Shown here piece after piece: positions 1-10,059 of a stretch of 64,000 bases of DNA; the first letter of the stretch is position 1; each line of letters opens with the position of its first letter. A program made the translations under genes and the position numbers. The stretch spans positions 54,300,503 through 54,364,502 of the forward strand of contig NC_052510.1 in NCBI RefSeq assembly GCF_014356525.2, in the 5' to 3' direction. The notes under the pieces were generated by a model, which saw nothing but the letters and a program-made list of their open reading frames with translations, ran no database searches and was not told the DNA's origin. The stretch is from Nilaparvata lugens. Its lineage: Eukaryota; Arthropoda; Insecta; Hemiptera; Delphacidae.

Positions 1-146
1 TAATATACAGAAAATTTTTCTATGTGTATATATTTTTTCATGGAGTATCCAAAAATGGAAACAGGACTTTCTTAAGATTAATATGAGTAGCTGTTTGATT
101 TACAACAGGAATGGAAGAATAAAAAGTATGAATGAAGTATTGCATC
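1..146 (+). repeat. Copy A of a tandemly duplicated unit
   Basis: This stretch is nearly identical to 1144-1288, from TAATATACAG to GTATTGCATC. The surrounding unit also repeats the phrase AGAGAATGCACCACA at about 1102 and 1310. The original arrangement was therefore a ~200-bp tandem unit ending in GA-rich sequence, and a LINE fragment (151-1040) now separates the two copies. The window starts inside copy A. Confidence 0.8.
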
Positions 147-150
147 TAGA

Positions 151-1040
151 TTGATTGATTGATTGATTAAGTACTTTATTTATGTAGATTACAATATATA
201 CTGGCTTATACACTTATATACAATAGCTTACAATACAGCAAAATTATAGATGAATTTACATAATATAGACTAAGAAAATAATTATTGAAAGTATATGATA
301 TGAAAAAGTAATTTGTAATATAATAACTATGGATAATTATATTGTTATGCATCTACATAAATTGGCGGAGCTTTGGACATATCAATGTCCATTCTTCGGA
401 AAGAATATAAAAAATATCCTCCCCACTAACTCTCTACCAAAACGTTAATTTCATTAATTAAACTAAGGATTTATTTATTTATTGGAAATATTGTAAAAGT
501 TTTAATTAATATGAATATTTAAGAGAAAAAAACATATAATTGATATAGTAGAATAATTATATAGGTAGATAAGATCAAATTATTGATTAATAAAATGAAG
601 TAGGCTGAAAGTAGATCATGGTTATCAACTTTCAGTAATATACAGCAGTATGCAGTGCATAATTGAAATAACATGAGTTTATATATATACAATTCATTCT
701 ATAACAGGTTTAAAGGTTTATATTGGTGGGATGGTTGTCATGTGATCGTTCTAGGGCCGGACAGTTTCAGTCATTTGTTCCAAAAGATGTTTTTTTAAAG
801 TCAGGATGAAGCTCGCTCGGCTCTCGATGGACCTGATAGAAACAGGAAGTGCATTCCATGCACGACAGGCACTGACTAAGAAGGATTTTGTGAAAATAGT
901 AGTTCGATGATTGGGTATCCTTAAAGTACTTTCTCCGGTTCTAGTATGTGAAGCATCTATCCTCCTACCTTCAGAGACAAATTTGAAATCATCTTTAAAA
1001 TAGTTTGGATTACCGTATTTCAAGATATCTCTTGTTCGAG
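151..1040 (-). mobile_element. 5'-truncated LINE (non-LTR retrotransposon) 3' fragment
   Basis: Read on the minus strand, an ORF tail (751 to about 1040) is followed by ~600 bp of AT-rich 3' UTR and ends in AATAAAGTACTTAATCAATC, a tail of TCAA/ATCA repeats. The 3' UTR recurs at 22375-22803 and 42821-43090 with the same end point, as expected of 5'-truncated LINE copies. A diverged relative lies at 12655-13198. The insertion lies at the GA-rich end of a tandem unit. No clear target duplication was found. Confidence 0.8.
751..1023 (-). pseudogene. LINE ORF2 C-terminal remnant
   Basis: This is the last ~90 codons of a non-LTR retrotransposon polyprotein. The visible hallmark is the tail downstream of the RT domain: an RNHRT-like stretch, then SACRAWNALPVSIRSI, then a basic helix ending at a stop. 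The pattern (aromatic)-x-x-WNxLPxxIR is typical of the C-terminal tail of jockey/CR1-group LINE proteins. The first codon is TTG and is not a real start, because the frame stays open a few codons further to about 1040, where the element is truncated. No RT catalytic motif remains, so it cannot be functional. Confidence 0.75.
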
Positions 1041-1056
1041 ATATCTCTCTCTATCT

Positions 1057-1091
1057 CGAGAGAGAGAGAGAGAGAGTGTGTGTGTGTGTGA
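1057..1091. repeat. GA/GT microsatellite
   Basis: About 17 bases of alternating GA run straight into alternating GT. A second GA run is at 1289-1308. The two runs mark equivalent positions of the tandem unit. Confidence 0.9.
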
Positions 1092-1143
1092 GTAAGAGTA
1101 AGAGAATGCACCACATCGCTATTTGGAAGCTAAAGTGCATGAA

Positions 1144-1288
1144 TAATATACAGAACATTTTTCCATGTATATATTTTTTTAATGGAGAATCCAAAACTTG
1201 AAACAGGACTTTCTTAAGATTAATATGAGTAACTGTTTGATTTACAACAGGAATGGAAGAATAAACAGTATGAATGAAGTATTGCATC
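1144..1288 (+). repeat. Copy B of the tandem unit
   Basis: Nearly identical to 1-146. It lacks the LINE insertion, so it shows what copy A looked like beyond its 3' end. Confidence 0.8.
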
Positions 1289-1291
1289 GAG

Positions 1292-1886
1292 AGAGAGAGA
1301 GAGAGAAAGAGAATGCACCACACCGCTATTCGTAAGCTTGAAGTTGAGATGATTCGAGAGAGATGTTAGTCTTGGAAGAAGAGAAAATGGAAGGAGAAGG
1401 ACGATGGAAAGATATGAGAAATAGAAAGAGACATGAGAAGAAAAGAATAATGGAAGGGGCCGGTGTTATTACAAGAGTATATATCTGCCCGTCGGGTGCA
1501 ATTCCAGAGTCTTCCTACAGGAGTGCTTCCCTGTTGTTCTCCAGATGCAGACACAGGGAGCAGCAATACTCAGATCTACTGCAAATAATAAAAATCCCGT
1601 CAGAAACCAACCGCCGTGCAAGCACTTTCACTGCACTTTCCACCAACTTCAAAGCGAAATGAGCAAGTTTCGGTGAACTTCAACGAGGCATGAAGGAAGG
1701 TAGATGAAGTGGTGATGAGAGGGAGAGACACAGAGAGAGTGAAACGAATGAGAACTAAGGAGAAGATGGAGGACATTAAAAAATGATGGTGAGATATAGT
1801 GTAATTGAGAAGACAATGATAAGGGCGAGAAAATGAAAATAAAGAAGAAAAAGAAAAAGAAGTGAAGAGGATGGATTAAAGAAAAT
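1292..1886. other. Purine-rich sequence without recognisable gene
   Basis: The plus strand is biased to A and G. Short open frames on both strands are compositional. An island around 1455-1660 is less biased, but its peptide resembles nothing I recognise. Confidence 0.5.
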
Positions 1887-2081
1887 CTTATTATTATTTA
1901 TTTATTTGTTTATTTGTCTATTCATTTATTTTTTTTTTTTATTTATCTATGTATTTATTTATTCATTTATTTATTTATTATTTATTCGTTATTTATCTAT
2001 AAAATGTATGAGAAAATAATATGTAATGTTCCTGAATTTATGAATAAACTCCTCTGTATGTGTCGTCCAACATCCACAGAA
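1887..2081 (-). mobile_element. LINE/SINE 3' end with T-rich tail, copy 1
   Basis: The ~78-bp block at 2004-2081 matches 5284-5361 almost perfectly. In both copies it is preceded on the plus strand by TTTA-type repeats. On the minus strand this is a retroposon 3' end with an (AAATAAAT)-like tail. The tail here is short and irregular, whereas at the second locus it has expanded to ~670 bp. Confidence 0.7.
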
Positions 2082-2089
2082 CTTATTCT

Positions 2090-2890
2090 TTCATCCTTTC
2101 TATAGTCTACCAATTTTACCAATAGAGTATTGTATGTGGAACCAGAGATAATCGAAATAATCTAAAAATAAGGAAAAATATATCCTTACTTTATGGTGGA
2201 ACTAACGTCAAATTCATTATTAATGTTGATATAGTTGAAATAGGGTGAGTTATCTGTTATTTTGCCCAGGATTATATTTAGATCAGAAGGCTACCAGCTT
2301 CTATTCAAATAGAATTTCCCAGGAACTGAAGGAATCAACTCAAACAAGCAGCAATTCGTCAACTAATACTGGGGGAGGGAGAGATGAAACGATCCAGAGC
2401 AACAAAATCATCAGTAAATAATCTTCTAACTGGCTGCAAAGAAGAAGAGATTGCAGTAGCAGGAAGACGCCTGGCTAACGAACCAGAAACGAATTAGTTG
2501 TCAACGATCCACAGCCTCAGAGATCAGAGTGTCTTCCAGACCCCTCCAAGTAACTCAGAAATCAGTGCTGCCTTGAACACCAATCACAGAAAGTCACCCT
2601 CTGTGGTCAGAAAATATTGGCCAGATTTTTTTTTCTGAATAGAAGTGCTTAGAGGACCCTACTCTCGAAGAGGACTCTCTCATCGTTATAAATGTGATGA
2701 TATCCAACTATTCATACTTGTGATATTTGCTCCTCATTTGAAGGATTGGTTATATGATTTTTTCCAACCCCTTGCTAATCCGAACACTAGATAAACTCTA
2801 TAAATGAAGAAAGAGGAAAACAGCTATTGTGCATTATAATTATTAGATTTTTGATAATAATTGTCTGAGACTGGAGATTCTTGTTGCATA
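2090..2890. other. AT-rich sequence, nothing identified
   Basis: I see no long open frame, repeat partner or inverted repeat here apart from the hairpin that follows at 2895. Confidence 0.5.
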
Positions 2891-2894
2891 CAAC

Positions 2895-2937
2895 CATTGA
2901 CTATAGACATGGACTATATCCATGTCTATAGTCAATG
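2895..2937. repeat. Perfect 19-bp hairpin
   Basis: The arms 2895-2913 and 2919-2937 (CATTGACTATAGACATGGA and its reverse complement) are perfectly paired around a 5-base loop, CTATA. It is not followed by a T-run, and no partner copy was seen in the window. Confidence 0.9.
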
Positions 2938-2963
2938 ATACAACAGAGTTGAACAACTACTTC

Positions 2964-3130
2964 CGATTCATTTATTCATTTACAATGCAAATGACACTAA
3001 TGCAATGACATTATAGGAGATAAAATAATAAGGTAGTCCTTGTGCTATTTTTCTTTCAAATTTATAGGTGACAAAGTCCAAGATTAGGTTAGAATTTCAC
3101 GTGCATAATTTTTATAAAACTTTAGTCCAA
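2964..3130 (-). mobile_element. Degenerate copy of the hairpin-tailed LINE 3' end
   Basis: On the minus strand this is a decayed version of the 3' end seen at 28584, 47957, 54672 and 55786. It keeps the AAATAGCACAAGG-like and TTATTTTATC-like segments and an AATGAATAAATGAAT tail. The hairpin arms are no longer complementary. Confidence 0.5.
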
Positions 3131-3200
3131 AATAAACATGAAAACTATAAATTTTGAATTTATATGACTTGAATTAATAAATTGATAAGTAATATTCTAC

Positions 3201-3475
3201 CATAGAGAAACAATAGCATAAGTAGATATCCCATGGTATAGGGTGTTTATGTCGCAAATTTTACTGTTATCCGAAGCCAATAGTTCACGTAGTTCTTTCC
3301 TATGCAGCTGTGTGATGCTGGTAGTCTCTCAAATTTTGCCGTTCGTACAATCTCACCCGGCCAAAACAGTAAAAATCTACCATAATCGACAGTAATCGGC
3401 TTGAGATAACAGTAAAAGTTACGACATAAACGCCCTATACCATGGTATATCTAGTTACGCTATTGTTTATCTATG
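3201..3475 (+). mobile_element. Long-TIR non-autonomous DNA element, copy 1
   Basis: This 275-bp element begins CATAGAGAAACAATAGCATA and ends with the inverted copy TATTGTTTATCTATG. The inverted repeats are about 80 bp. It is flanked by a perfect 7-bp duplication, ATTCTAC (3194-3200 and 3476-3482). The unique centre (AGTTCACGTAGTTCTTTCC onward) gives orientation. Three more copies each have their own 7-bp duplication. A 7-8-bp duplication and a CA-starting terminus would fit P-like or hAT-like transposases, but the superfamily is inference. Confidence 0.93.
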
Positions 3476-3482
3476 ATTCTAC

Positions 3483-4600
3483 TCAATTACCACTTGAAAC
3501 TAATACTTTCGAGTTATTAAAAAAAAAATTGGAACCATTGAAGAAACACAAGCTTGTAAACACTAAAGCTCAGCTGAAATATAACTCTCTTCAGATAAGG
3601 TTGCATCCATTCGAGGATTTCCATAGACTGAGTATCATTCGGGTTTTTGTTTTGTATTTAATTCTTTTAGCTGGAATCCCATCTTCAAGAAGAATTCAGT
3701 TAAGAGATAAGAATGACTCATCTGCAGAAGAGTGGAGTTGGCTTTTTAAGGATTGAAATTTATTTGAAAAGAAATTGAGAAGTTGAATAACTTTTAATGA
3801 TTTTAACTGGAATACAACATGATAGAAAACAACGAACAAGCCAATTTCAAATCTTCTTAATTTCAAAAATTTTCTTCTCCTTTATCCAGATGATTTGTCA
3901 AGATGCAGGTTGAATGCACCATAACACTTTTTATTATAAAGTAGCTTAAGCTTACAGTTTGAAGCTTATAGCTGGAGTTTATAACTTGTGATGAATTCAG
4001 TAGAAAATGCCATTGTTGATCAAAGAAATAACTCGATCATATCATTTACAAGACATCAGTGAATATGCTCAACTGAATTTGTGAATAGAGATGCTTTGAA
4101 CTACTTCCGGTGAGAAAATTATTTTATGACCAGCTCGGTCATAAAAATATACTAACCGTTATAAGGAGCAATCAACAATGCTTCTAGGTTTATTCCGAGC
4201 TTAATTCTTGCTACGCTCTGGGAAGTGAAGCTCTTTGGAGACATAAAAATCCGAGCCTCATTCTCCTGTCTCCATGGTGATTTGACAACTTAACTATGTC
4301 TAGACTCAAACTATTTCAACCCTTGCGGCTCGGAAAACTCTTTCCCTCGTCACTTCCTAATCCAAAGTGTTTCTTTGTGATAATTCCTCTTGCAACGCAC
4401 AAAGTTAGAACAAAAGATATCATCTATCCTTCGGTTACTGCATAGGAGAATTGTTTCATTTATTAAACATAATTTTAACATCAACTCATTCCATTCATAG
4501 AGCTTTGTAATCTCCATTTTATCCTCGTAAATTTATTGATGGCTTATTTCAAATATAGCATGAGTTCACAAGGAGTTAAGAGTTGAATAAACATAATTAC
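3483..4600. other. AT-rich sequence, no gene recognised
   Basis: A 104-codon open frame beginning inside the preceding element runs to 3756. Its peptide has no recognisable motif and its start lies in the element's inverted repeat, so I treat it as chance. No repeat partner was seen in the rest of this stretch. Confidence 0.45.
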
Positions 4601-4610
4601 TTTGTTTATT

Positions 4611-5283
4611 GGTTTATTTTGTTTATTTGTTTATTTGTTTATTTGTTTATTTGTTATTTGTTATTTGTTTATTTGTTTATTGTTTATTTGTTATTGTTTA
4701 TTTTTTATTTGTTTATTGTTATTTGTTTATTTGGTATTTGTTTATTTGTTTATTTGTTTATTTGTTTATTTGTTTATTTGTTTATTTGTTTATTGTTTAT
4801 TTGTTTATTTGTTTATTGGTTATTTGTTTATTTGTTTATTTGTTATTGTTATTTGTTTATTTGTTTATGTGTTATTTGTTTATTTGTTTATTTGTTATTG
4901 TTTATTTTTTATTTGTTTATTTGTTATTTGTTTATTTGTTATTTGTTTATTTGTTTATTTGTTTATTTGTTTATTTGTTTATTTGTTTATTTGTTTATTT
5001 GTTTATTGTTTATTTGTTTATTTGTTTATTTGTTATTGTTTATTTGTTTATGTTTATTTGTTTATTTGTTTATTTGTTTATTTGTTATTTGTTTATTTGT
5101 TTATTGTTTATTTGTTTATTTGTTTATTGTTATTTGTTATTTGTTTATTTGTTTATTGTTTATTGTTTATTTGTTATTGTTTATTTGTTTATTGTTATTT
5201 GTTATTGTTTATTTGTTTATTTGTTTATTTGTTTATTTGTTTATTGTTATTTGTTTATTTGTATTTGTTTATTTATTTATAAT
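4611..5283. repeat. Expanded TTTGTTTA octamer array
   Basis: About 670 bp consists of TTTGTTTA units with sporadic 1-4-base losses (TTTGTTA, TTGTTTA). The unit has no stop codon in any plus frame and its length is not a multiple of three, so three overlapping frames of 226-261 codons stay open and give hydrophobic LFVYLFIC-type peptides. These are artefacts, not proteins. The array abuts the conserved 3' end at 5284 and is best read as an expanded retroposon tail. Confidence 0.95.
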
Positions 5284-5361
5284 ATGTATGAGAAAATAAT
5301 ATATAATGTTCCTGAATTTATGAATAAACTCCTCTGTATGTGTCGTCCAACATCCACAGAA
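5284..5361 (-). mobile_element. LINE/SINE 3' end with octamer tail, copy 2
   Basis: Matches 2004-2081 nearly base for base, from ATGTATGAGAAAATAAT to CATCCACAGAA. On the minus strand the array at 4611-5283 is its tail. Confidence 0.75.
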
Positions 5362-5369
5362 ATTACTAC

Positions 5370-6165
5370 TGTTATTATTATTGGTGTCAGATGAGAGAAG
5401 TGTGAGAACGCCAGAGGTTAAAATTTGAACGAAAGAGAGTAGATTATAATAATTATTATTTAGAGGTAGCAAAATAACTATATTGATAATGAGGAAACGA
5501 ACATTGAGAAGTAGAAATGGGATTGAAGAGAAGAAACTACAAATAAAAACTTATGAAGAATCTCACTCAAGATCATGAGAAACGAGGCAAAACGAATGCA
5601 TTGTAACCAAGAAATGAGCAAACAACGAGACAACTCTTTTTTCGAACGTTAGGAAGGAAGACAACTGAAAGAACAAGGAAACGATAAGAGCAGGAAGATG
5701 AAAAACAAAGATAGGCGAAGACGAAGATAGATAGAGTACGAGATAGAGATGATAATTTGGGAGGCTCTGGCACGGCACACACCAACTGACTACTAACCGC
5801 CTCCTTCTCGACCCCTAAAACAACAAGCACCATGCTGAGGTGGCCAATGTTCACTTTAGTTACTCTCTGGCGTAGGAAAGCAAAGCAAAGCAATGTGCGA
5901 GGAAAGTAGTGCTGCCTCTTCAAATGATGCCCGTTGTGAGGGGTCTTCAAGTACTCTCCTAATAGCAGCTCAGCTTCACTTCTGTGGATAATCGCAACTT
6001 CAGATTCGTCGAGAAATGTACTTGACAAGGATGGCGTTTGTTTCAGATTGATAATCAAAATCGAGCATCAAACTTCTCACAAGTTTTGTAAAGATTCTCC
6101 AACACGAAAAAGCTTCCAAATGAACACACAAAATTGAAATTGTAAACCACTTTTATTATTATATA
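5370..6165. other. Unique sequence with an unrecognised minus-strand open frame
   Basis: A 161-codon frame (6058 to 5573, minus) crosses a stretch less AT-rich than its surroundings. The peptide has no recognisable domain, and its second half is hydrophobic and cysteine/serine-rich. With no homologue and no splice evidence I do not call it a gene. A non-coding exon or regulatory stretch is equally possible. Confidence 0.3.
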
Positions 6166-6804
6166 ATTGACCGAGCGAAGTGAGGTCTAAGATTCAAGTC
6201 GACGGTTTGGCATTTCTCTCAATGTTTAAATGTTTGTATGTTTAAATGTTGCGCATTTACAGCGAAACGCGGTAATAGATTTTCATGAAATTTGACAGGT
6301 ATGTTCCTTTTTAAATTGCGCGTCGACGTATATACAAGGTTTTTGGAAATTTTTGCATTTCAAGGATAATATAAAACGAAAAAGGAGCCTCCTTCATACG
6401 CCAATATTACCGTAAAAATCAGACAATATAATTCATCATAATTCAGCTGACTAGTGGACTATAATACTACCCGTTCAAAAACATCGAACATCTTGAAAAT
6501 GTATTTCTCCATTAACGTTAGTAGACAGTGGACTATAATACTACCCGTTTAAAAACATCGAACATCTTGAAAATTGTATATTTCCATCAACGTTGTAGAC
6601 AGTTGCAGCCAGACCTGATAACAGCGCACACACTCACATTCCGGGACGACACGTTACGGTACGATATCGGACAGAAAGCTCTATGTTTATTTAGGATTTT
6701 TTCTAGACATTTTTAATTGATAAATTATTTATTAATTTTTGAGAAAACATAACAACAGGTCAATGTAACTCACTGAGCGCGAGGTCTACTGTTCACAGAA
6801 CTAC
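6166..6804 (-). mobile_element. Element with internal minisatellite, copy 1
   Basis: This copy is the inverted partner of 40902-41794. One end is ATTGACCGAGCGAAGTGAGG and the other CTGTTCACAGAACTAC. The core phrase GGTAGTATTATAGTCCACT (minus) with CATCGAACATCTTGAAAAT is repeated about twice here (6456-6605) but about four to five times in the partner. It encodes no protein. The copy is probably a non-autonomous Helitron-like element, judging by the GAGCGAAG-type terminal palindrome and internal tandem repeats. The class is not proven. Confidence 0.65.
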
Positions 6805-6815
6805 TGGTACTATAT

Positions 6816-6868
6816 AAACAGGACCTGGTTTCGTGGCTTCACCAGCCACATCTTCAGCTCTCTGTTTA
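6816..6868 (-). ncRNA. Hammerhead-ribozyme-like fold
   Basis: On the minus strand the core reads CTGAAGA, one extra T, a 6-bp stem (GTGGCT/AGCCAC with loop GGTGA), GAAA, then CCAGGTC. This follows the hammerhead order C-U-G-A-N-G-A / stem II / G-A-A-A / short stem III / G-U-C. Outside it, TAAACAG and CTGTTTA can pair as stem I. The extra T after the core and the four unpaired bases before it deviate from the consensus, so activity is uncertain. Short-stem-III hammerheads are known in Penelope-like retroelements. Related motifs are at 16022, 37602 and 39700. Confidence 0.45.
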
Positions 6869-6972
6869 CAACTCACAGTCAACACAAGAGAAAATCACAC
6901 ACAACTGGAATGTTAGAAAGCTTCCTGTAGGAATCTAGCAATGACAAACTTATGTTCTCCTGACCGAAAACT

Positions 6973-7190
6973 GCACAACATCTCAAAGAATTTGGAAATA
7001 TACAGTGTATATCTAGGCATTTGAGACTCATGAGCTATTATATTACTTTTGTATCTGCCATACGTTGGATAAAATAATATAAAATTACATTATGAGACAG
7101 AGAAATAATCTATGGTATAATCTGAGTAGAAGAATGTAGACATTCTACTACAATGTTTCTTTCGTTCAACGTCATCATTTACATAGATGT
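6973..7190 (+). repeat. Left arm of ~210-bp inverted repeat
   Basis: Read in reverse complement it matches 9849-10059, with shared landmarks CAACATCTCAAAGAATTTGG, CATTATGAGACAGAGAAATA and GTTCAACGTCATCAT. The arms enclose 2.7 kb. The match is diverged (small indels), so the duplication is old. The right arm continues into the 222-bp satellite. Confidence 0.8.
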
Positions 7191-7830
7191 GTATCTGCCA
7201 CACGCTAAATAAATAATAAATGACAAATTATTCTCAATGGGGTTCAATTTATATACATTCTACTTAAAGGTTAACTTTAACGGGAATGATCAAACAGAAA
7301 AGTGGAAACACTGGTGAAATCATGTTATATTTCATAAATTTTGTTAGGCCCGAGATATATCATAAAGGCTACCTCACACTAAGCATATGAATCAATCCCT
7401 AAAGTCAGTTACCCACACATCGGTTTTTGGACGTATTAAATTCCATGTAAATTCTTCCAGATTAAATGGAACTTGATCACATCATATTTTTGTCAAGATA
7501 CGTTCAAGCTAATGGAATTTATGAGGATGGCAACAAATTTTCAAAATTTCAAGGGATAGTCTGTTTCCAATTTGAAAAAAAAACTGTTTCCAGGATACGA
7601 GCATGAAGATCAGAGCGTGATTGACTACGGTAGAATTTACGAGAAGACTGATTTTATATTTACATTGATCATCGAATTTCAACAACGTTTTGAAGTTTAA
7701 CATGATTCAGATCCTGAACAACAAACAATCATTATTTGGGGAATTTAGCATATTACTAACACTCCTCAATTTCTCTCAATCGGAAATAGCGTGTGAGCCC
7801 AATCATGATTGTTCATATTTGTAATAATAA
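7191..7830. other. AT-rich sequence, nothing identified
   Basis: No gene, terminal repeat or repeat partner was recognised between the inverted-repeat arm and the Helitron. Confidence 0.4.
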
Positions 7831-8473
7831 CTAGCCGTCAGGCTCGCTTCGCTCGCTATATCCGTCTAGCCAGGGGGCTCCGCTCAGCGGAGATCAGCGG
7901 GCTCGCTTCGCTCGCCTTCATTTTTCATTTTAGCGTGCTTCATTCCATCAGAAAGTCAAAGTACTTACTTTCTCGCTCGATGAGAAAACGCAGAAAAGCT
8001 GAGAAAAATGTTGAAAAACGCTGATTTTAGGCGTATCTTTGATGAAATATTAAAGTCACCTCATCACAAAATTTCTAGACCCTAGCTAAACCTCTGTACC
8101 AAATTTGAACATTTTCTGTCTATTACTTGATGAATGAACTGAGAAAACGCAAAACCCGCTAATTTTGGGCGTATCTTTGGCGTTATTGCAAATTCCTTCT
8201 AACACAACTTTATTACACCCTAGCTGAGCTTCTATACTAAATTTGAAAATTTCTGTTCATTTGTTCTCGATAAAGATGAGAAAACGCTAAAAAAAACGCT
8301 GGAAACACGCAGATTTTGGGCGAATCTTTGGAATTTTTCTCCAAATCCGTTCTTAGTGCGCCTCTAAGGGCCAAATGAACATACCTACCAAATTTGAACA
8401 TTTTTGGTCCGGTATATTTTTAGTTCTGCGAGTGAGTGAGTGAGTGCCATTTCGCTTTTTATATATATATAGA
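7831..8473 (-). mobile_element. Non-autonomous Helitron with both ends
   Basis: On the minus strand it begins TCTATATATATATAAAAAGC and ends GCCTGACGGCTAG. The 5' TC, the 3' CTAG, the 5' flanking A (T at plus 8474) and the 3' flanking T (A at plus 7830) fit the Helitron rule of insertion between A and T without target duplication. A GC-rich palindromic block (GGCTCGCTTCGCTCGC, present twice) lies just inside the 3' end. The interior repeats a GAGAAAACGC-containing phrase and carries no Rep/helicase coding capacity. Confidence 0.88.
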
Positions 8474-8690
8474 TAGAAGATAATAATAAATTCAATTTTA
8501 TTTCTGCGTGAAAATATACAAAACATTATCTTTCAACAATCCTGAAAACCTTTGCCCAATTTAATCCCATCCTGTTTCTATTGTGATGTTAAGGAACCCA
8601 GGGAACTAAACCTTCAAATTTCATAAGCTTCAAACACCTACAACCGTGTTCAACTCGTAGTATCACATATAGGAGAATATAAACCCGATA
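8474..8690. other. AT-rich spacer
   Basis: No recognised element. It leads into the GC-richer stretch. Confidence 0.4.
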
Positions 8691-9330
8691 AGGCGTGAAT
8701 AGGGAATTTTTGTTAGTCGCGCCCTCCGCTGGCTTTTCCCCTAAGCCACTGTACAGAATTTTCCAACTAGGGCTGCAGCAACATACTGATACAATTAGGT
8801 TAGGTTCCCCTTCTCATCCTGCTATTCCCGCCACCACCTCCTCTTCAACCCTCTTTCTTCCTCACTCCCCATCCTTCTCACACCCGCTTAGGCCAGCGGG
8901 CAAGTATGACTCACCGTTTCCCCTCCACACCACGCCTCACCCATCGCGTTGTCATAGCAACCAAGAAGACATTTCGCCTACTCTCACTCAGCAGCCGCCG
9001 TCTTCGTCTAGAAAGGGTGCGAGAAAGCGTGTCCTACCTGTTATAGGGTAGGGGGCCAAGTTTCTTTGGGGAGCCCTACAACCCCTGACTTTTCTCGAAA
9101 TTCGTTGCACAGTGGAGGAAAATAAGAAGAAGGTTCTGGGTCTGGGAAAGAGAAAAAGGAAAGATCGTTACCCCGTGTGCATCGTAGCCGGGGAAAGCCC
9201 AAGATAGCCTAGAGATGGGGAAAGGCAAGCGGAGGAAGGACCTTCCGGTAAGGAAGTGTGACGTGAAAGCTGAGAAACTTCTATTCATTGCCGGTCGCCG
9301 ACTACAAAGCTGCACTTTTGTTCACAACTT
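8691..9330. other. GC-richer unique stretch, possible exon or regulatory DNA
   Basis: Composition changes from strongly AT-rich to near balanced, with long C/T-rich runs on the plus strand around 8800-8960 and purine-rich runs beyond 9050. A 118-codon plus frame (8695-9051) is rich in Ser, Pro and His and looks compositional. No repeat partner was found. The stretch is enclosed by the inverted repeat at 6973/9849. It may be a promoter or untranslated exon of a host gene, but I see no proof of transcription. Confidence 0.35.
8948..8961. promoter_or_regulatory. RFX X-box-like palindrome
   Basis: GTTGTCATAGCAAC fits the imperfect inverted repeat GTTRYCATRGYAAC bound by RFX transcription factors, which control ciliary genes in animals. 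It lies in the GC-richer unique stretch. It is a single site, so chance is possible. Confidence 0.35.
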
Positions 9331-9848
9331 TTGTTTTACTTATATGTTGGAAGATTAAAAATGGGAAGGTGAAAAACTACAAATTCTCAGGAACGGAAGG
9401 ATATCATAATCAGTATCAATATCATATCATGAATAGCATAGTATTCTCTAGATTAGAAGTGAAGATACATTATGATGAATAACTGTTCATTTTGAGTCTA
9501 TCTTAATCATGAACAAGACGTAGACAGAGTCGTCGAAGATGAGAGAAAAGCAAGAAGATACGGAAGTTGATAGGGGGAAAATGATCCGGATGGAATAGTG
9601 AATGAATCAAATTGGAACAATTGATTCTATCATTGGAACAAAAGGACAGCAGTTGAAATGACGTGAATTCCTTGGGACTTATTCGAAGCAAAGGTTGAAA
9701 TAGAAACAAAAGCTTGACGGAAGAATTAAAATTGTTCTTGGACGATTCCTCTTGAGAAATGGGTTTTGCTCTTAGTTAATTTCAATCACTTCAGTATTTT
9801 TTGATAATGATTGTCCAATTTGGTTGATTTGATATGATATAATGAATG
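9331..9848. other. AT-rich sequence, nothing identified
   Basis: Short open frames only, with no recognisable repeat. Confidence 0.4.
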
Positions 9849-10059
9849 TTATGTATGATGACGTTGAACAAAGGAAACATTGTAGTAAAATGACTACATT
9901 CTTCTATTGAGATTATACCGTAGATTATTTCTCTGTCTCATAATGTAATTTTATATTATTTTATTTAGCGTATGGCGAATACACAACAAATATAAAGCTC
10001 ATGAGTCCCAAATGCCTAGATATATACTGTATATTTCCAAATTCTTTGAGATGTTGTGT
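9849..10059 (-). repeat. Right arm of ~210-bp inverted repeat
   Basis: Reverse-complement match to 6973-7190. The stretch TCTCTGTCTCATAATGTAAT at about 9938 is also the start of the satellite unit that follows, so the arm shares sequence with that satellite. Confidence 0.8.

Noticed and set aside
2895..2937. Rho-independent terminator
   Set aside because: No T-run follows, and the genome context is eukaryotic.
4583..5394. Three overlapping long plus-strand frames of up to 261 codons, hydrophobic like membrane proteins
   Set aside because: They are translations of a stop-free octamer array in three frames.
8695..9051. 118-codon plus frame, Ser/Pro-rich
   Set aside because: Compositional, no domain or start context. 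Kept only as part of a GC-richer stretch.
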